Assembly (NCBI RefSeq): GCF_001642735.1
Contig: NZ_LWHM01000016.1
Coordinates: 170,860 to 234,859 of the forward strand
Origin: Pseudohongiella nitratireducens
GTDB lineage: Bacteria > Pseudomonadota > Gammaproteobacteria > Pseudomonadales > Pseudohongiellaceae
DNA: 64,000 nt
Direction of reading: 5' to 3'
A program made the translations under genes and the position numbers. This document shows positions 17,053-26,285 of this stretch, piece by piece. Each line of letters opens with the position of its first letter. Positions within the stretch are counted from its first letter, which is position 1. The notes beneath the pieces are model-generated. The model worked only from the letters and a program-made list of their open reading frames with translations. It was not told the origin of the DNA and searched no databases.

Positions 17053-17461
17053 CAATCTCAAAGCTGTGAGTCACCTTCACACCAGCTTCACCAAGCATAA
17101 TCGACGCCGAACAGTATTTGTCTGCTGACAGATGAACTGCCCGCTCTACCTGCTTTTCACTCAGGTTATTGCCAGTCACCTTGAAGTGCATATGAATACT
17201 TTCAAAAACTGCAGGTACCCCATCAGCTCGTGTTGCCTCCATATCAACGACACAGTCGACGATATCCTGCCGGCTTTTACGCAAGATGTTAACCACATCA
17301 AACGAGGAGCAGCCGCCAGTGCCCAGCAACAGCATTTCCATCGGACGCACACCCAGGTTGCGTCCGCCACTATCTTCTGGACCGTCCATTACCACCGTGT
17401 GACCACTTCCGGATTCACCCAGAAACATGGCATTATTCACCCAGCGCACCGTAGCCTTCAT
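17042..17461 (-). CDS. yhfA: OsmC/Ohr-family protein YhfA
   Basis: Thiol-dependent peroxidase fold of the YhfA subgroup. Residues about 25-60 hold the arm with RPMEMLLLGTGGCSSFDVV, which includes the N-terminal cysteine, and the second cysteine is in HLSADKYCSASIMLG near residue 116. The two cysteines would form the redox pair. 139 residues, normal for the family. It is divergent from crp with a 159-base gap, exactly as yhfA-crp in E. coli, which supports the subgroup. Substrate is not known. Confidence 0.9.
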   Translation of the reverse strand: MKATVRWVNNAMFLGESGSGHTVVMDGPEDSGGRNLGVRPMEMLLLGTGGCSSFDVVNILRKSRQDIVDCVVDMEATRADGVPAVFESIHMHFKVTGNNLSEKQVERAVHLSADKYCSASIMLGEAGVKVTHSFEIVTP

Positions 17462-17620
17462 GTATCCTCCTGGATATATAACTCATAATGTCTTTGAGGG
17501 AGCGCAAGACTACCACAGTCATGATGTTTGCTGTTAGCAGTGTGCAGCAAGCTGGGTTACAATCAAGGCCAAAGTCGTCTCGGAGCTGGATAACCGGGCC
17601 TTAGCAAGGAGATAACGCAC

Positions 17621-18256
17621 ATGGCATTGATGGCCATCACTCCGCACATCAAGGATTTAGACTCATTTCTGCAACAGTGTCACTTACGCCCCTATGGGCG
17701 CGGGCAGGCCATTATCAATGCAGGAGACGTTCCCCAAACGCTCTACTACATTGTTGAGGGCACGGTCTCTGTTTACCTGGAAGAAGAAGATCAGCGCGAG
17801 GTGATCCTTTCCTATCTGAATCCTGGCGACTTTTTTGGCGAAATGGGACTGTTCGACACCCGCAACTCGCGCAGCGCCTGCTGCCGGGCCAAAACACCTT
17901 GTGAAATAGCAGAAATCAGCTATGAGCAGTTCAACAACTATGTGCAGCAGCACCCTGACCTGTTGTTTACGCTGGGCCAGCAGATGGCAAAACGACTGCG
18001 CAACACCAGTCGTAAGGTAGGGGATCTGGCTTTCTATGACGTGACCGGTCGTATCGCGCGCACGTTGATTGACCTCAGTCGCGAGCCAAGTGCCATGACT
18101 CACCCGGACGGGATGCAGATTAAAATCACCCGCCAGGAAATTGGCCGGCTGGTTAACTGTTCGCGCGAAATGGCTGGCAGGGTATTAAAGACGCTGGAAG
18201 AGCAGCAGTTGATATCAGTTCACGGCCATACCATAGTGGTATTCGGCACACGATAA
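17621..18256 (+). CDS. crp: cAMP receptor protein (Crp/Vfr)
   Basis: Global transcription regulator. The cyclic-nucleotide domain has GEMGLF (73-78) and RSA (84-86), the same Gly, Glu, Arg, Ser contacts to cAMP as in E. coli CRP, and the Thr-Ser pair in NTSRKVGDLAF that meets the adenine across the dimer. The long C-helix leads to a winged HTH with KITRQEIGRLVNCSRE, whose recognition helix keeps Arg and Glu of the E. coli pattern (CSRE), so TGTGA-type half sites are expected. 211 residues. A TACAAT box lies at 17558-17563 in the 159-base gap to yhfA. The ribosome site is AAGGAG. Confidence 0.95.
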   Translation: MALMAITPHIKDLDSFLQQCHLRPYGRGQAIINAGDVPQTLYYIVEGTVSVYLEEEDQREVILSYLNPGDFFGEMGLFDTRNSRSACCRAKTPCEIAEISYEQFNNYVQQHPDLLFTLGQQMAKRLRNTSRKVGDLAFYDVTGRIARTLIDLSREPSAMTHPDGMQIKITRQEIGRLVNCSREMAGRVLKTLEEQQLISVHGHTIVVFGTR

Positions 18257-18260
18257 CCGG

Positions 18261-18971
18261 TCAGGCATCATTGCCAGTCAACATCAGTAATCCTTTGCTG
18301 CGCTCACTGAACAGACGCTCCCGCTCCTGTTTAATATAGTCCAGCTTCTCCTGCTTTTCGGCAGCCGGTAAGCCACGCATACCCAGCAGACTTTCAGCAC
18401 GGCGGAAACAGGCCATTGCCTTGATACCGTCTTCCTGGTCAACTGCACGCTGCGCCATTAGCAGCGAAGAGTTAACGGCAATTCTTAATCCCAGCAATCG
18501 CAAGTTATCCCTGGCACCTTGATACTGGCTGGCGCTGATTTTTTCGCCCTGATAGAGCTCCATAAATATTCGCAAGGCACGCTGAATATGACGCTGAGCC
18601 ACCATTAACTCCTGCTCAGTCGCAACTGCTGCGCTACCCGCGCCATTGCTTTGCCCCTGCTGCCTGGCACCCTGTTCGGCTTTTTGCAGAGCCTCACTCA
18701 AATCGTCGCGACGTGGGTCCAGTCGCAGGATCTGACGAATATCATCCGCCAATGCCTGAAACAGCATAACCAGAATATCCGCCGGAATATCCATCTGCTG
18801 CAGCGCAGACACCGCCTCTGACAGCTGCCTGCGCCGACTGTCGAGAGAAATCAGCACCTGCAGGGTCTGGTAATGGAGTAGTTGCTGCTGCCACGCCCAC
18901 TGCGCTACCCAAAGCCCGATACACATCAGGCCCAGCAGGAAAACAACAAGAAAATATTCGCTGGTTAGCAT
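18261..18971 (-). CDS. Unrecognised single-membrane-helix protein with coiled coils
   Basis: I do not recognise the family. The 236-residue product has one N-terminal membrane segment (residues about 6-28, YFLVVFLLGLMCIGLWVAQW) with little before it, so most of the chain is probably cytoplasmic or anchored. The rest is helical: heptad-like stretches at about 40-75 and 110-170, a Gln/Gly/Ala-rich linker near 103-120 (QQGQSNGAGSAA) and a very charged end (KQEKLDYIKQERERLFSE). No cysteine or catalytic pattern stands out. It converges on crp with a 4-base gap and lies 124 bases from trpC, a spot where some Pseudomonas relatives also carry a small hypothetical gene. No role is proposed. Confidence 0.75.
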   Translation of the reverse strand: MLTSEYFLVVFLLGLMCIGLWVAQWAWQQQLLHYQTLQVLISLDSRRRQLSEAVSALQQMDIPADILVMLFQALADDIRQILRLDPRRDDLSEALQKAEQGARQQGQSNGAGSAAVATEQELMVAQRHIQRALRIFMELYQGEKISASQYQGARDNLRLLGLRIAVNSSLLMAQRAVDQEDGIKAMACFRRAESLLGMRGLPAAEKQEKLDYIKQERERLFSERSKGLLMLTGNDA

Positions 18972-19095
18972 AGCGCAGCCGATTCAATTATCAGTCACAG
19001 TTATAGTGACGTTATCGGCGAATCAGCCGCGAAGTTTACGAGAACTTGAAAAATGTCATCTGATTGTCACAGGCGAGGACTTAATCGCTGAAATA

Positions 19096-19893
19096 TCAAC
19101 CAAATAAAGCCCTGAAGGCGTCGCGTGGATCTGGTACCCGCATCAATGTTTCACCCACCAGAAAACCATAAATACCTTTATCTGTCATGGTCTTAACATC
19201 TTCTGCAGTGGCAATTCCGCTTTCCGTGACTAACAACCGGTCGTCAGGCACACGCTCTGCCAGTCGCAAGGTAGTCTCCAGATCCGTTGCAAATGTGTGC
19301 AGGTTACGGTTATTAACACCGATCAGCTTGAAGCCACAATTCAAGGCAATATCCAGTTCAGCCTCATCATGGACTTCAACCAGCACATCCAGTGCCAGGT
19401 CGGCTGCTACCGCTGAAAGCTCACGAATTTTTGCCTCTGGTAATGCCGAGACAATCAACAGAATGCAGTCTGCCCCGATCGCTCCGGCTTCAGCCACCTG
19501 ATAGCGGTCAATGATGAAATCCTTGCGCAACACTGGCAACTGAGTGGCAGCCCGGGCAGCAACCAGGTAATCATTGTGGCCCTTGAAATATGGCTGATCA
19601 GTCAGAACAGACAAACAGCAGGCACCCGCCTCTTCGTACTGGCTGGCAATGAGAGGTGGGTCAAAGTCCGGCCGAATCAGCCCCTTGCTGGGTGAAGCTT
19701 TCTTAACCTCAGCAATGACAGCGTGTTGCTGCTGACGAATCCGCGCATCCATGGCAGCAACAAACCCCCGCCGCTCATCCGCTTTTTTTTGCGCCATTGC
19801 TTCCTGGTCAGCCAGCGAAACACGGGATGTACTGGCTTGAATTTCTTCCTGCTTGGTCGCTAGGATTTTGTCTAGAATAGTCGTGCCTGTCAC
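19096..19893 (-). CDS. trpC: Indole-3-glycerol phosphate synthase
   Basis: Closes the indole ring of CdRP in tryptophan synthesis. TIM-barrel motifs: FDPPLIASQYEEAGACCLSV, LRKDFIIDRYQVAEAGAIGA with the catalytic Lys, LVEVHDEAELDIAL, IGVNNRNLHTF and VTESGIATAEDV. The N-terminal helix region (TILDKILATKQEEI) is typical, and there is no TrpF fusion. 265 residues. Last gene of trpG-trpD-trpC; 25 bases after trpD. Confidence 0.97.
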   Translation of the reverse strand: MTGTTILDKILATKQEEIQASTSRVSLADQEAMAQKKADERRGFVAAMDARIRQQQHAVIAEVKKASPSKGLIRPDFDPPLIASQYEEAGACCLSVLTDQPYFKGHNDYLVAARAATQLPVLRKDFIIDRYQVAEAGAIGADCILLIVSALPEAKIRELSAVAADLALDVLVEVHDEAELDIALNCGFKLIGVNNRNLHTFATDLETTLRLAERVPDDRLLVTESGIATAEDVKTMTDKGIYGFLVGETLMRVPDPRDAFRALFG

Positions 19894-19918
19894 AACGGAT
19901 CCTGTCTTTCTCTAAAGA

Positions 19919-20947
19919 TTATTCGGAAAATGAACGGGTTAATGTCGCCAGATCATTCAACTTTTGTAACGCCGCACCACTTGCCAGTATGCTTTTCGCC
20001 TTTTCGACACCGGCCGACAAGTCATCTGTGAGGTTTGCAGCATAAATGGCAGCCCCGGCATTGAGAGCTACAATATCGGTCGCTTCCAGGTTTTCATTTG
20101 CCAGTGCCTGGCGCAACAGAACCAGGCTTTGTTCGGGTGACTCAACCTGCAATGCCTGATAATCAGACCGTAATGGCATGCCAAACATCTCAGGTGTTAT
20201 CTCATAAGTTGAGATAACACCATCTTTCAGTTCACCAACATGGGTCGTGGCGGCAGTGCTGATCTCATCCAGACCATCCTCCGACGCCAGCACCAGCACA
20301 TGGTCGCTGCCCAACCCTTTGAGCACCTCCAGCACAGGCTGAATCCACACAGCATCAAACACGCCCATCACCTGATTCGGTGCACCGGCCGGGTTAGTCA
20401 AAGGCCCCAGCATATTGAAAATGCTGCGCACGCCAATCTGCTTCCGTGGCCCTATCACATGCTTCATAGCGCTGTGGTGGCCGGGTGCAAACATGAAACC
20501 CACCCCTAACTCATCCAGGCACTGCGCCACTTGCTCAGCACTGATACTGAGATTCACGCCAGCCTGCTCCAGCACATCTGCACTGCCACTTTTGCTGGTT
20601 GCACCGCGGTTGCCGTGTTTAGCGACCCGTGCGCCAGCGCAGGCAGCAACCATGGCGGAGGCGGTAGAAATGTTAAACGTATTCGTACCTGTACCACCCG
20701 TGCCACAGGTGTCTACCAGATGTTCACGAGAACCAAGTTGTACCGGTGTCGCCAGCTCCCTCATCACTCGCGCCGCACCCAGCAATTCAGCGGTTGCGAC
20801 ACCCTTGATTTGCTGGGCAACCAGGAAAGCACCGATTTGCGCATCAGTACATTGTCCGGTCATGATTTCCCGCATCACGTGGCTGGCCTCAGCGTCGCTC
20901 AGATCCTGCCCGGCAACGAGCTGTCGAATGGCTGCTTGTATGTCCAT
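19919..20947 (-). CDS. trpD: Anthranilate phosphoribosyltransferase
   Basis: Transfers phosphoribosyl from PRPP to anthranilate. The PRPP loops are clear: LVDTCGTGGTGTNTFNISTA and KHGNRGATSKSGSADVLE, followed by FMFAPGHHSAMKHV and the GVRSIFNMLGPLTNPA block. 342 residues, normal size. Free-standing, without the TrpG fusion of enterics; the ribosome site GGAG lies 9 bases before the ATG. It follows trpG by 40 bases and precedes trpC by 25. Confidence 0.97.
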   Translation of the reverse strand: MDIQAAIRQLVAGQDLSDAEASHVMREIMTGQCTDAQIGAFLVAQQIKGVATAELLGAARVMRELATPVQLGSREHLVDTCGTGGTGTNTFNISTASAMVAACAGARVAKHGNRGATSKSGSADVLEQAGVNLSISAEQVAQCLDELGVGFMFAPGHHSAMKHVIGPRKQIGVRSIFNMLGPLTNPAGAPNQVMGVFDAVWIQPVLEVLKGLGSDHVLVLASEDGLDEISTAATTHVGELKDGVISTYEITPEMFGMPLRSDYQALQVESPEQSLVLLRQALANENLEATDIVALNAGAAIYAANLTDDLSAGVEKAKSILASGAALQKLNDLATLTRSFSE

Positions 20948-20987
20948 GAATGCGTATCTCCTTGTTATCGAGACAACCTCAATCGTC

Positions 20988-21572
20988 TCACTTTTGCGTA
21001 TCCAGAAAATTCTTCAGTAACTGGTGGCCTTGCTCACTGAGGATTGACTCTGGGTGAAACTGAACACCTTCAACAGCCAGTGTTTTGTGCCTGACACCCA
21101 TGATTTCATCCACACTGCCATCTTCGCGCTGCGTCCAGGCAGTGACTTCCAGGCAATCCGGTAAGGTTTTCTGGTCAATCACCAGAGAGTGATAACGCGT
21201 CACCGTGACAGGGTTTTGCAGCCCTTTGAAAACACCGCTATCGGCATGGTAAACGGGCGAAAGCTTGCCATGCATCACCTGGCGGGCTCTGACAATATCG
21301 CCCCCAAACGCCTGACCGATAGCCTGGTGTCCCAGGCAAACGCCCAGAATAGGAATGAGACCGGCAAATTTATTAATGACTTCAATCGAAACCCCTGCTT
21401 CAGAGGGCGTGCAGGGACCGGGCGAGACTACAATTTTCTCCGGTGCCATTTGCTCGATTTGCTCCAGTGTAATCGCATCATTGCGAAACACTTCCACTTC
21501 TGCACCTAACTCGCCCAGGTACTGGACAATGTTATAGGTAAAAGAGTCGTAGTTATCTATCATTAAAATCAT
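20988..21572 (-). CDS. trpG: Anthranilate synthase glutamine amidotransferase subunit
   Basis: Releases ammonia from glutamine for TrpE (and possibly PabB). Class-I glutaminase motifs: [32 protein letters not shown], the nucleophile elbow [15 protein letters not shown], and the His-Glu of [12 protein letters not shown]. 194 residues. First gene of trpGDC; its upstream gap to the divergent photolyase holds a GTAC dyad (see findings). trpE lies apart, 4.7 kb away in a different operon, as in Pseudomonas. Confidence 0.95.
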   Translation of the reverse strand: MILMIDNYDSFTYNIVQYLGELGAEVEVFRNDAITLEQIEQMAPEKIVVSPGPCTPSEAGVSIEVINKFAGLIPILGVCLGHQAIGQAFGGDIVRARQVMHGKLSPVYHADSGVFKGLQNPVTVTRYHSLVIDQKTLPDCLEVTAWTQREDGSVDEIMGVRHKTLAVEGVQFHPESILSEQGHQLLKNFLDTQK

Positions 21573-21637
21573 GGACGGCCATCCTCACTCGCAAGCGGCA
21601 TATTCTCTCCGAATTTGCCCACAACTTAAACCATTGC

Positions 21638-21654
21638 TGTACTTTAACCGTACA
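21638..21654. promoter_or_regulatory. GTAC-dyad, possible operator between trpG and phrB
   Basis: TGTAC-TTTAACC-GTACA is a perfect 5-base dyad. It sits just downstream of a minus-strand TATTAT (21660-21655), where a repressor site for trpGDC would be expected. It resembles a shortened TrpR operator (GTACT..TTAAC..GTAC), but is three bases too short. Confidence 0.25.
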
Positions 21655-21742
21655 ATAATAGCGTCCCACAGGGGCTTCGTCTTGGAAATTCACCTCATTC
21701 AGGCAACCGCCCTGAGCAAATGACAGCACATGGAAAGCAGTT

Positions 21743-23212
21743 ATGACAGATACCACCCTGGTCTGGTTTCGCCAGGATTTACGACTGGACGACAACCCTG
21801 CCCTCTATCACGCCTGCCAGCAAGGCAGCATTATTCCGGTTTATATACTGGATGACACCACCACTTTCCCCGCCCAGGGCAGTGCTGCCGCCTGGTGGTT
21901 GCAGCAGTCCTTGCTAGCATTATCGGCATCGCTTGATGACAAACTGATTGTCCTGAACGGGAACCCGGCTACACTGCTGCCTGAATTACTGGCTGCGCTC
22001 CAGTGCCAGCACATCACCTGGAACCGGTGTTATGAGGGCTGGCGAATCGAACGCGACAGTCGGCTGAAGTCAGCACTGAAAGACGAGGGCTACAGCGTTG
22101 AATCCTATAATGGCAGCCTGTTATGGGAACCCTGGCAAACCAAAAAGCAGGATGGTGACTATTATCGGGTTTTCACCCCATTCTACCGCCATGTCCGCAG
22201 TCAACTGGCGGTGTCACAACCGCTGCCCAGACCAGCATCGCTGGACATTGCTGCCTTGGTCAATGCAACTGTCAATCTTGGCGGCAGCCCTACCCGGTTA
22301 ACGCAATGCCAGGGTAAAAAAGCTATCCAGGCCCTCCCTCTTGGATCAGCAATCGGCTGGGAGGCGAAATTACATGGCCTCTGGGACATCAGTGAACGGG
22401 ACGCCGGGAAACTGCTGGAGACTTTCCTTGAGAAGACACTCGACGCGTATGAAAACGGCAGGGATGTTCCTGCTGACAATGCCACCTCTTTGCTATCGCC
22501 TTATCTTCAGGCCGGTTTGATTTCCCCCCGGCGTATCTGGCAAACGACACAGGCACATGCCCTGAGCGCGGGCAAGGAAAACGCCGCCGAAGCCTTTCTG
22601 CGCGAACTGATCTGGCGTGAATTTGCCTTCTGTCAGCTATACCGCCTGCCTGAGCTGGCGACAGAGCCCGTAAACGAAAAGTTTCGCTATTTCCCCTGGC
22701 AGAGCAATGCTACCCAACAAAAGCAGTGGCAACGTGGTGAAACCGGTATCCCCCTGGTGGATGCCGGGATGCGGGAATTGTGGGAGACGGGTTACATGCA
22801 TAACCGGGTAAGAATGGTAGCAGCGTCGTTTCTGATAAAGAATCTGCTGCAACCCTGGCAGGACGGCCGCGCCTGGTTTGATGACTGCCTGATTGATGCC
22901 TGCCCGGCCAACAACAGCATGAACTGGCAATGGGTGGCGGGTTGCGGTATCGATGCCGCACCGTATTTCCGCATCTTTAATCCGGTTCGACAAAGCCAGC
23001 GCTTCGACCCGTCTGGAGATTACATTCGACGCTGGGTGCCAGAGTTGAGCAACTTGCCCGGCAAGTATATTCACGAACCCTGGCTGTTACCCGACCGTAT
23101 TGCCAAAGAAACCGGCTTCACCCCGGGAAAGGATTACCCTTCACCAATGGTTAACCTGAAAGCGAGTCGCGAACAAGCCCTGGAGGCGTTTCGGCTGCTG
23201 CCCAACGTATGA
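21743..23212 (+). CDS. phrB: Deoxyribodipyrimidine photolyase
   Basis: Light-driven repair of cyclobutane pyrimidine dimers. The N-terminal antenna domain starts LVWFRQDLRLDDNPAL; the FAD domain holds the helix LSPYLQAGLISPRRIW, the block ELIWREFAFCQL, LVDAGMRELWETGYMHNRVRM and the Trp-rich FAD/lesion-site stretch NSMNWQWVAGCGIDAAPYFR, ending with YIRRWVPEL. 489 residues. Tryptophans of the electron-transfer path appear kept. It is divergent from trpG and converges on the response regulator with a 12-base gap. Confidence 0.96.
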   Translation: MTDTTLVWFRQDLRLDDNPALYHACQQGSIIPVYILDDTTTFPAQGSAAAWWLQQSLLALSASLDDKLIVLNGNPATLLPELLAALQCQHITWNRCYEGWRIERDSRLKSALKDEGYSVESYNGSLLWEPWQTKKQDGDYYRVFTPFYRHVRSQLAVSQPLPRPASLDIAALVNATVNLGGSPTRLTQCQGKKAIQALPLGSAIGWEAKLHGLWDISERDAGKLLETFLEKTLDAYENGRDVPADNATSLLSPYLQAGLISPRRIWQTTQAHALSAGKENAAEAFLRELIWREFAFCQLYRLPELATEPVNEKFRYFPWQSNATQQKQWQRGETGIPLVDAGMRELWETGYMHNRVRMVAASFLIKNLLQPWQDGRAWFDDCLIDACPANNSMNWQWVAGCGIDAAPYFRIFNPVRQSQRFDPSGDYIRRWVPELSNLPGKYIHEPWLLPDRIAKETGFTPGKDYPSPMVNLKASREQALEAFRLLPNV

Positions 23213-23224
23213 CGGCAGCACGCT

Positions 23225-23869
23225 TCAGATCAACCCCATGTTAATGGCACGTAATACGGCCTGGGTTCGGTCCCTGACACCCAACTTGTCCAGAATGGAG
23301 GAGACCTGATTTTTTACCGTGCCTTCAGATTTGTGGATGGTGTTGGAAATTTCCCGATTACTGAAGCCTCCGGCCATCAGCCGAAGTACTTCCAGTTCTT
23401 TTTCACTCAGATCTTCCGTAGCTGAACCTTCAAAGCGCCGCTCCAGACTTGCCAGTCCTTTTAGGGTTCGCTCAGTTATAGCCGGCTGCATTAGTGTGCC
23501 TCCGGCGTGAACCCTTTCAATGGCGTCCACCAGGCTATCCATGGAGACATCCTTCAGCAAATAGCCTTTCGCGCCAGCTTCTATGCCTTCCCGAACCAGT
23601 TGACTGTCATCAAATGTGGTCAGAATAATACTGGGTACCATACAACCTTGTCCCCGCATTGCGCGCAAAGCATCAATGCCAGTCATCTTGGGCATTCGGA
23701 TGTCAATCAGCAGCACATCCGGACGATACTGCTGAATGCCATCAACAACCTGGCTGCCGTCGTCAACCTGACCAACAACATCAATCCGCTCACTGAATCC
23801 CAGCAGACTACAAATACCCAGCCTGACCAGGTTCTGGTCTTCGGCAATCATGACGCGAATTTTTTCCAT
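23225..23869 (-). CDS. NarL/FixJ-type response regulator, orphan
   Basis: Two-component regulator. Receiver domain about 1-120: the acidic pair in IAEDQNLVR, the phospho-acceptor Asp in DVLLIDIRMPK, Thr in ILTTFDD and Lys in GAKGYLLKDVS. The LuxR-type HTH spans about 148-210: LSEKELEVLRLMAGGFSNRE and KSEGTVKNQVSSILDKLGVR. The start at ATG 23869 (MEKIRVMIAEDQ) has a GGAG site; a longer frame to 23929 adds 20 unlikely residues. No histidine kinase lies beside it, so its sensor is elsewhere. It is divergent from the diguanylate cyclase gene at 24048. Confidence 0.9.
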   Translation of the reverse strand: MEKIRVMIAEDQNLVRLGICSLLGFSERIDVVGQVDDGSQVVDGIQQYRPDVLLIDIRMPKMTGIDALRAMRGQGCMVPSIILTTFDDSQLVREGIEAGAKGYLLKDVSMDSLVDAIERVHAGGTLMQPAITERTLKGLASLERRFEGSATEDLSEKELEVLRLMAGGFSNREISNTIHKSEGTVKNQVSSILDKLGVRDRTQAVLRAINMGLI

Positions 23870-24047
23870 GTGGCAGCTCCGGTTTTTGATGCTTTCATCA
23901 TTATCACACAGGCCTGTGAATTGTCGCATAGGTCATAAGTCACAGCCGCACCGTAACAACAACAGCAAACACAGTAATAGTGTACTATGTTGATAAAGCA
24001 GCACTTAGTTCCGTCCAACATAATGTAAGGGGCCTGGCTGTCCACCT

Positions 24048-25166
24048 ATGACCAGAAAAGATAACAATCATAGCCACCAGCATGTCCAGCTGTTTCGTCT
24101 GAGACGACTGCAGTGGGGCGTGGGCAGTCACCTTTGCACAACCACGATTGTCTTTGCCCTGTATCTGCTGGGACTACTGCCTGTTGCCCCTGCCATCATC
24201 TTTGCTTGCAGCTCTGTCTTGCTGAATGTGCTTTTCTACCTGATGATTCGCAGTGGCTTTAATGAGCATTTCAATGACCCCAGCCTGACCGGGCTACAAA
24301 TTGTCTGCGCCTTACTGCCCGCGGTGTTTGTCATGTACTTCATTACCAACGCCCAGGCGCGTACCGTCTTCCTGCTGATTGCCACAGGCACCATGGTGTT
24401 TGGCATGTTTTCATTACGGCGCCGGGCAATAAGGAATGTTGGCTGGACCATTCTCGCCTCTTATCTGGCTTTATTGCTGGCTCTGCAAGTCGGTGCACCT
24501 GAACGTATCGACTGGCGCGTAGAGGTGGTGGTGATGTTTGCTTATGCCAGTGTGATTTACCTGGTGTCTTACCTGGGCGGCAAACTGGTCAATATGCGCA
24601 GTCGACTGAAAGCCCAGAACAAACAACTCGAGCGAATGGCATCACTGGACCCGTTAACCGACCTGCCGAATCGTCGGGCCTTGATGCAGACATTCCAGCG
24701 CGCCACCCACCAGGCTGACCGTCGTGACAAAGATCACGAATCGCTGTCCATTGGCCTGCTGGATATCGATAACTTTAAGCAGATCAACGACAGCTTTGGT
24801 CATGACATCGGCGATGCTGTACTCAAAAAGCTCAGTGCAAAACTGCGCCGCACACTACGTCAGGAAGACTTTATCGGTCGCTTTGGAGGAGAAGAGTTTC
24901 TGGTGCTATTGCCGGAAACTGCACTGGAGGCTGCCGAAGCCACAGGGCAGCGACTTTGCGAGGCGACCCGGCAGGCAGTGATAGAAGAGCTGCCTGTGAG
25001 TTACTCATTGTCGGTGTCGATTGGTGTAACGGAATATCGGCCTGGCGAGAAAATAGAAGCCACTATTAAACGTGCAGATCGCGCACTGTACGAAGCCAAA
25101 GCAGGTGGTCGCAACCGGGTAATAGCAGCGAACCACCTGTTACCGGAGTCAGGACAGGTGGTGTAA
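24048..25166 (+). CDS. Membrane-bound diguanylate cyclase (GGDEF)
   Basis: Makes cyclic di-GMP from two GTP at the membrane. The first 175 residues hold about six membrane helices (for example [20 protein letters not shown] and [12 protein letters not shown]), a MASE-like sensor. A short coiled coil ([20 protein letters not shown]) leads to the GGDEF domain at about 200-365 with [18 protein letters not shown] and the active loop GGEEF at 280-284. Five residues before it is RQED (271-274), an intact RxxD product-inhibition site. So the enzyme should be active and feedback regulated. Its last 18 bases overlap the end of lipA on the other strand. Confidence 0.92.
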   Translation: MTRKDNNHSHQHVQLFRLRRLQWGVGSHLCTTTIVFALYLLGLLPVAPAIIFACSSVLLNVLFYLMIRSGFNEHFNDPSLTGLQIVCALLPAVFVMYFITNAQARTVFLLIATGTMVFGMFSLRRRAIRNVGWTILASYLALLLALQVGAPERIDWRVEVVVMFAYASVIYLVSYLGGKLVNMRSRLKAQNKQLERMASLDPLTDLPNRRALMQTFQRATHQADRRDKDHESLSIGLLDIDNFKQINDSFGHDIGDAVLKKLSAKLRRTLRQEDFIGRFGGEEFLVLLPETALEAAEATGQRLCEATRQAVIEELPVSYSLSVSIGVTEYRPGEKIEATIKRADRALYEAKAGGRNRVIAANHLLPESGQVV

Positions 25167-26210
25167 TGGAATTCTGTCCGAATCCTCACTGACAGGCGCA
25201 GCATTGCTTACCGGCACTTCAGGCAAAGGCATGCCAAGGTTATTTTTTTCAAACACCCGGTCTGCACGATAACTGGAGCGCACCATCGGGCCAGATGCCA
25301 CTTCCATAAAGCCTTTTTCCAAACCAATTTCCCGATATCGGTTGAACTCTTCCGGGCTGACAAAACGCTCTACGCTGAGATGATTACGCGTTGGCTGCAA
25401 ATACTGACCCAGCGTTAAAATATCAACACCGATAGCACGCAGATCATCCATTGTTTTCAGGATCTCTTCATCCGTTTCCCCCAGGCCCAGCATCAGGCTG
25501 GTTTTGGTCAGGACAGAAGGACGGTGTTTTTTGGCGAAAGCCAGTACATCCAGTGTTTTCTGATAACCGGCACGCGGATCACGCACCGGGTGAGTCAGTC
25601 GCTCCACGGTCTCTACATTCTGGGCAAATACTTCCAGCCCGGAATCTACAACACGCGCCACGTACTCCTCAATACCATCAAAGTCGGGCGTCAGCGCCTC
25701 CACATTGACTTGCGGCGTTCGCGCCTTGATGGCCGAGACACAGGCCGCATAATGAGCAGCCCCGCCATCCTCCAGGTCATCCCGGTCAACCGAAGTCAGC
25801 ACAATATATCGCAGCCCCATCAACTCAACCGACTCAGCCACATGCTCAGGCTCATCGGCATCCAGCCAGCCCCCGGGGTTGCCCGTATCAACCGCACAGA
25901 ATTTACAGGCGCGAGTGCAGACTGACCCCATCACCATGATAGTGGCGGTACCGTTGTTCCAGCACTCACCAATATTCGGGCAATGTGATTCTTCACAAAC
26001 CGTACTTAATTTGTGCTCGCGTACATTCTCCCGCACGGCATCAAAGCGCTCGCCGCCAGGCATGCGGGCACGCAACCACTTTGGTTTACGCAATACTTCA
26101 TTGACCCCTTCCCTGGAGGACTGTTTGACACCGTCCTTGATGGCACGAATCCCATGGTCGCTGGTGAACTTGCTACCACTGGGAATGCGCTGTTGGGGTT
26201 TACTGCTCAT
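25149..26210 (-). CDS. lipA: Lipoyl synthase
   Basis: Radical SAM enzyme that inserts two sulfurs into octanoyl groups of E2 and GcvH proteins. It carries both clusters' ligands: the auxiliary cluster [12 protein letters not shown] and the radical [11 protein letters not shown] (CxxxCxxC). Other blocks are [35 protein letters not shown] and the C-terminal auxiliary-cluster serine region [11 protein letters not shown]. 353 residues; the last 25 (after NNLGMPLP) are a variable tail. lipB is not in the window. It follows trpE by 75 bases on the same strand. Confidence 0.97.
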   Translation of the reverse strand: MSSKPQQRIPSGSKFTSDHGIRAIKDGVKQSSREGVNEVLRKPKWLRARMPGGERFDAVRENVREHKLSTVCEESHCPNIGECWNNGTATIMVMGSVCTRACKFCAVDTGNPGGWLDADEPEHVAESVELMGLRYIVLTSVDRDDLEDGGAAHYAACVSAIKARTPQVNVEALTPDFDGIEEYVARVVDSGLEVFAQNVETVERLTHPVRDPRAGYQKTLDVLAFAKKHRPSVLTKTSLMLGLGETDEEILKTMDDLRAIGVDILTLGQYLQPTRNHLSVERFVSPEEFNRYREIGLEKGFMEVASGPMVRSSYRADRVFEKNNLGMPLPEVPVSNAAPVSEDSDRIPLHHLS

Positions 26211-26285
26211 AATCGTTCCAATAAATGTTAAGCGAAAGTTTCAGCTTCAACCATTACAACAGAAGCAACTGACTTAACTGAAAAT

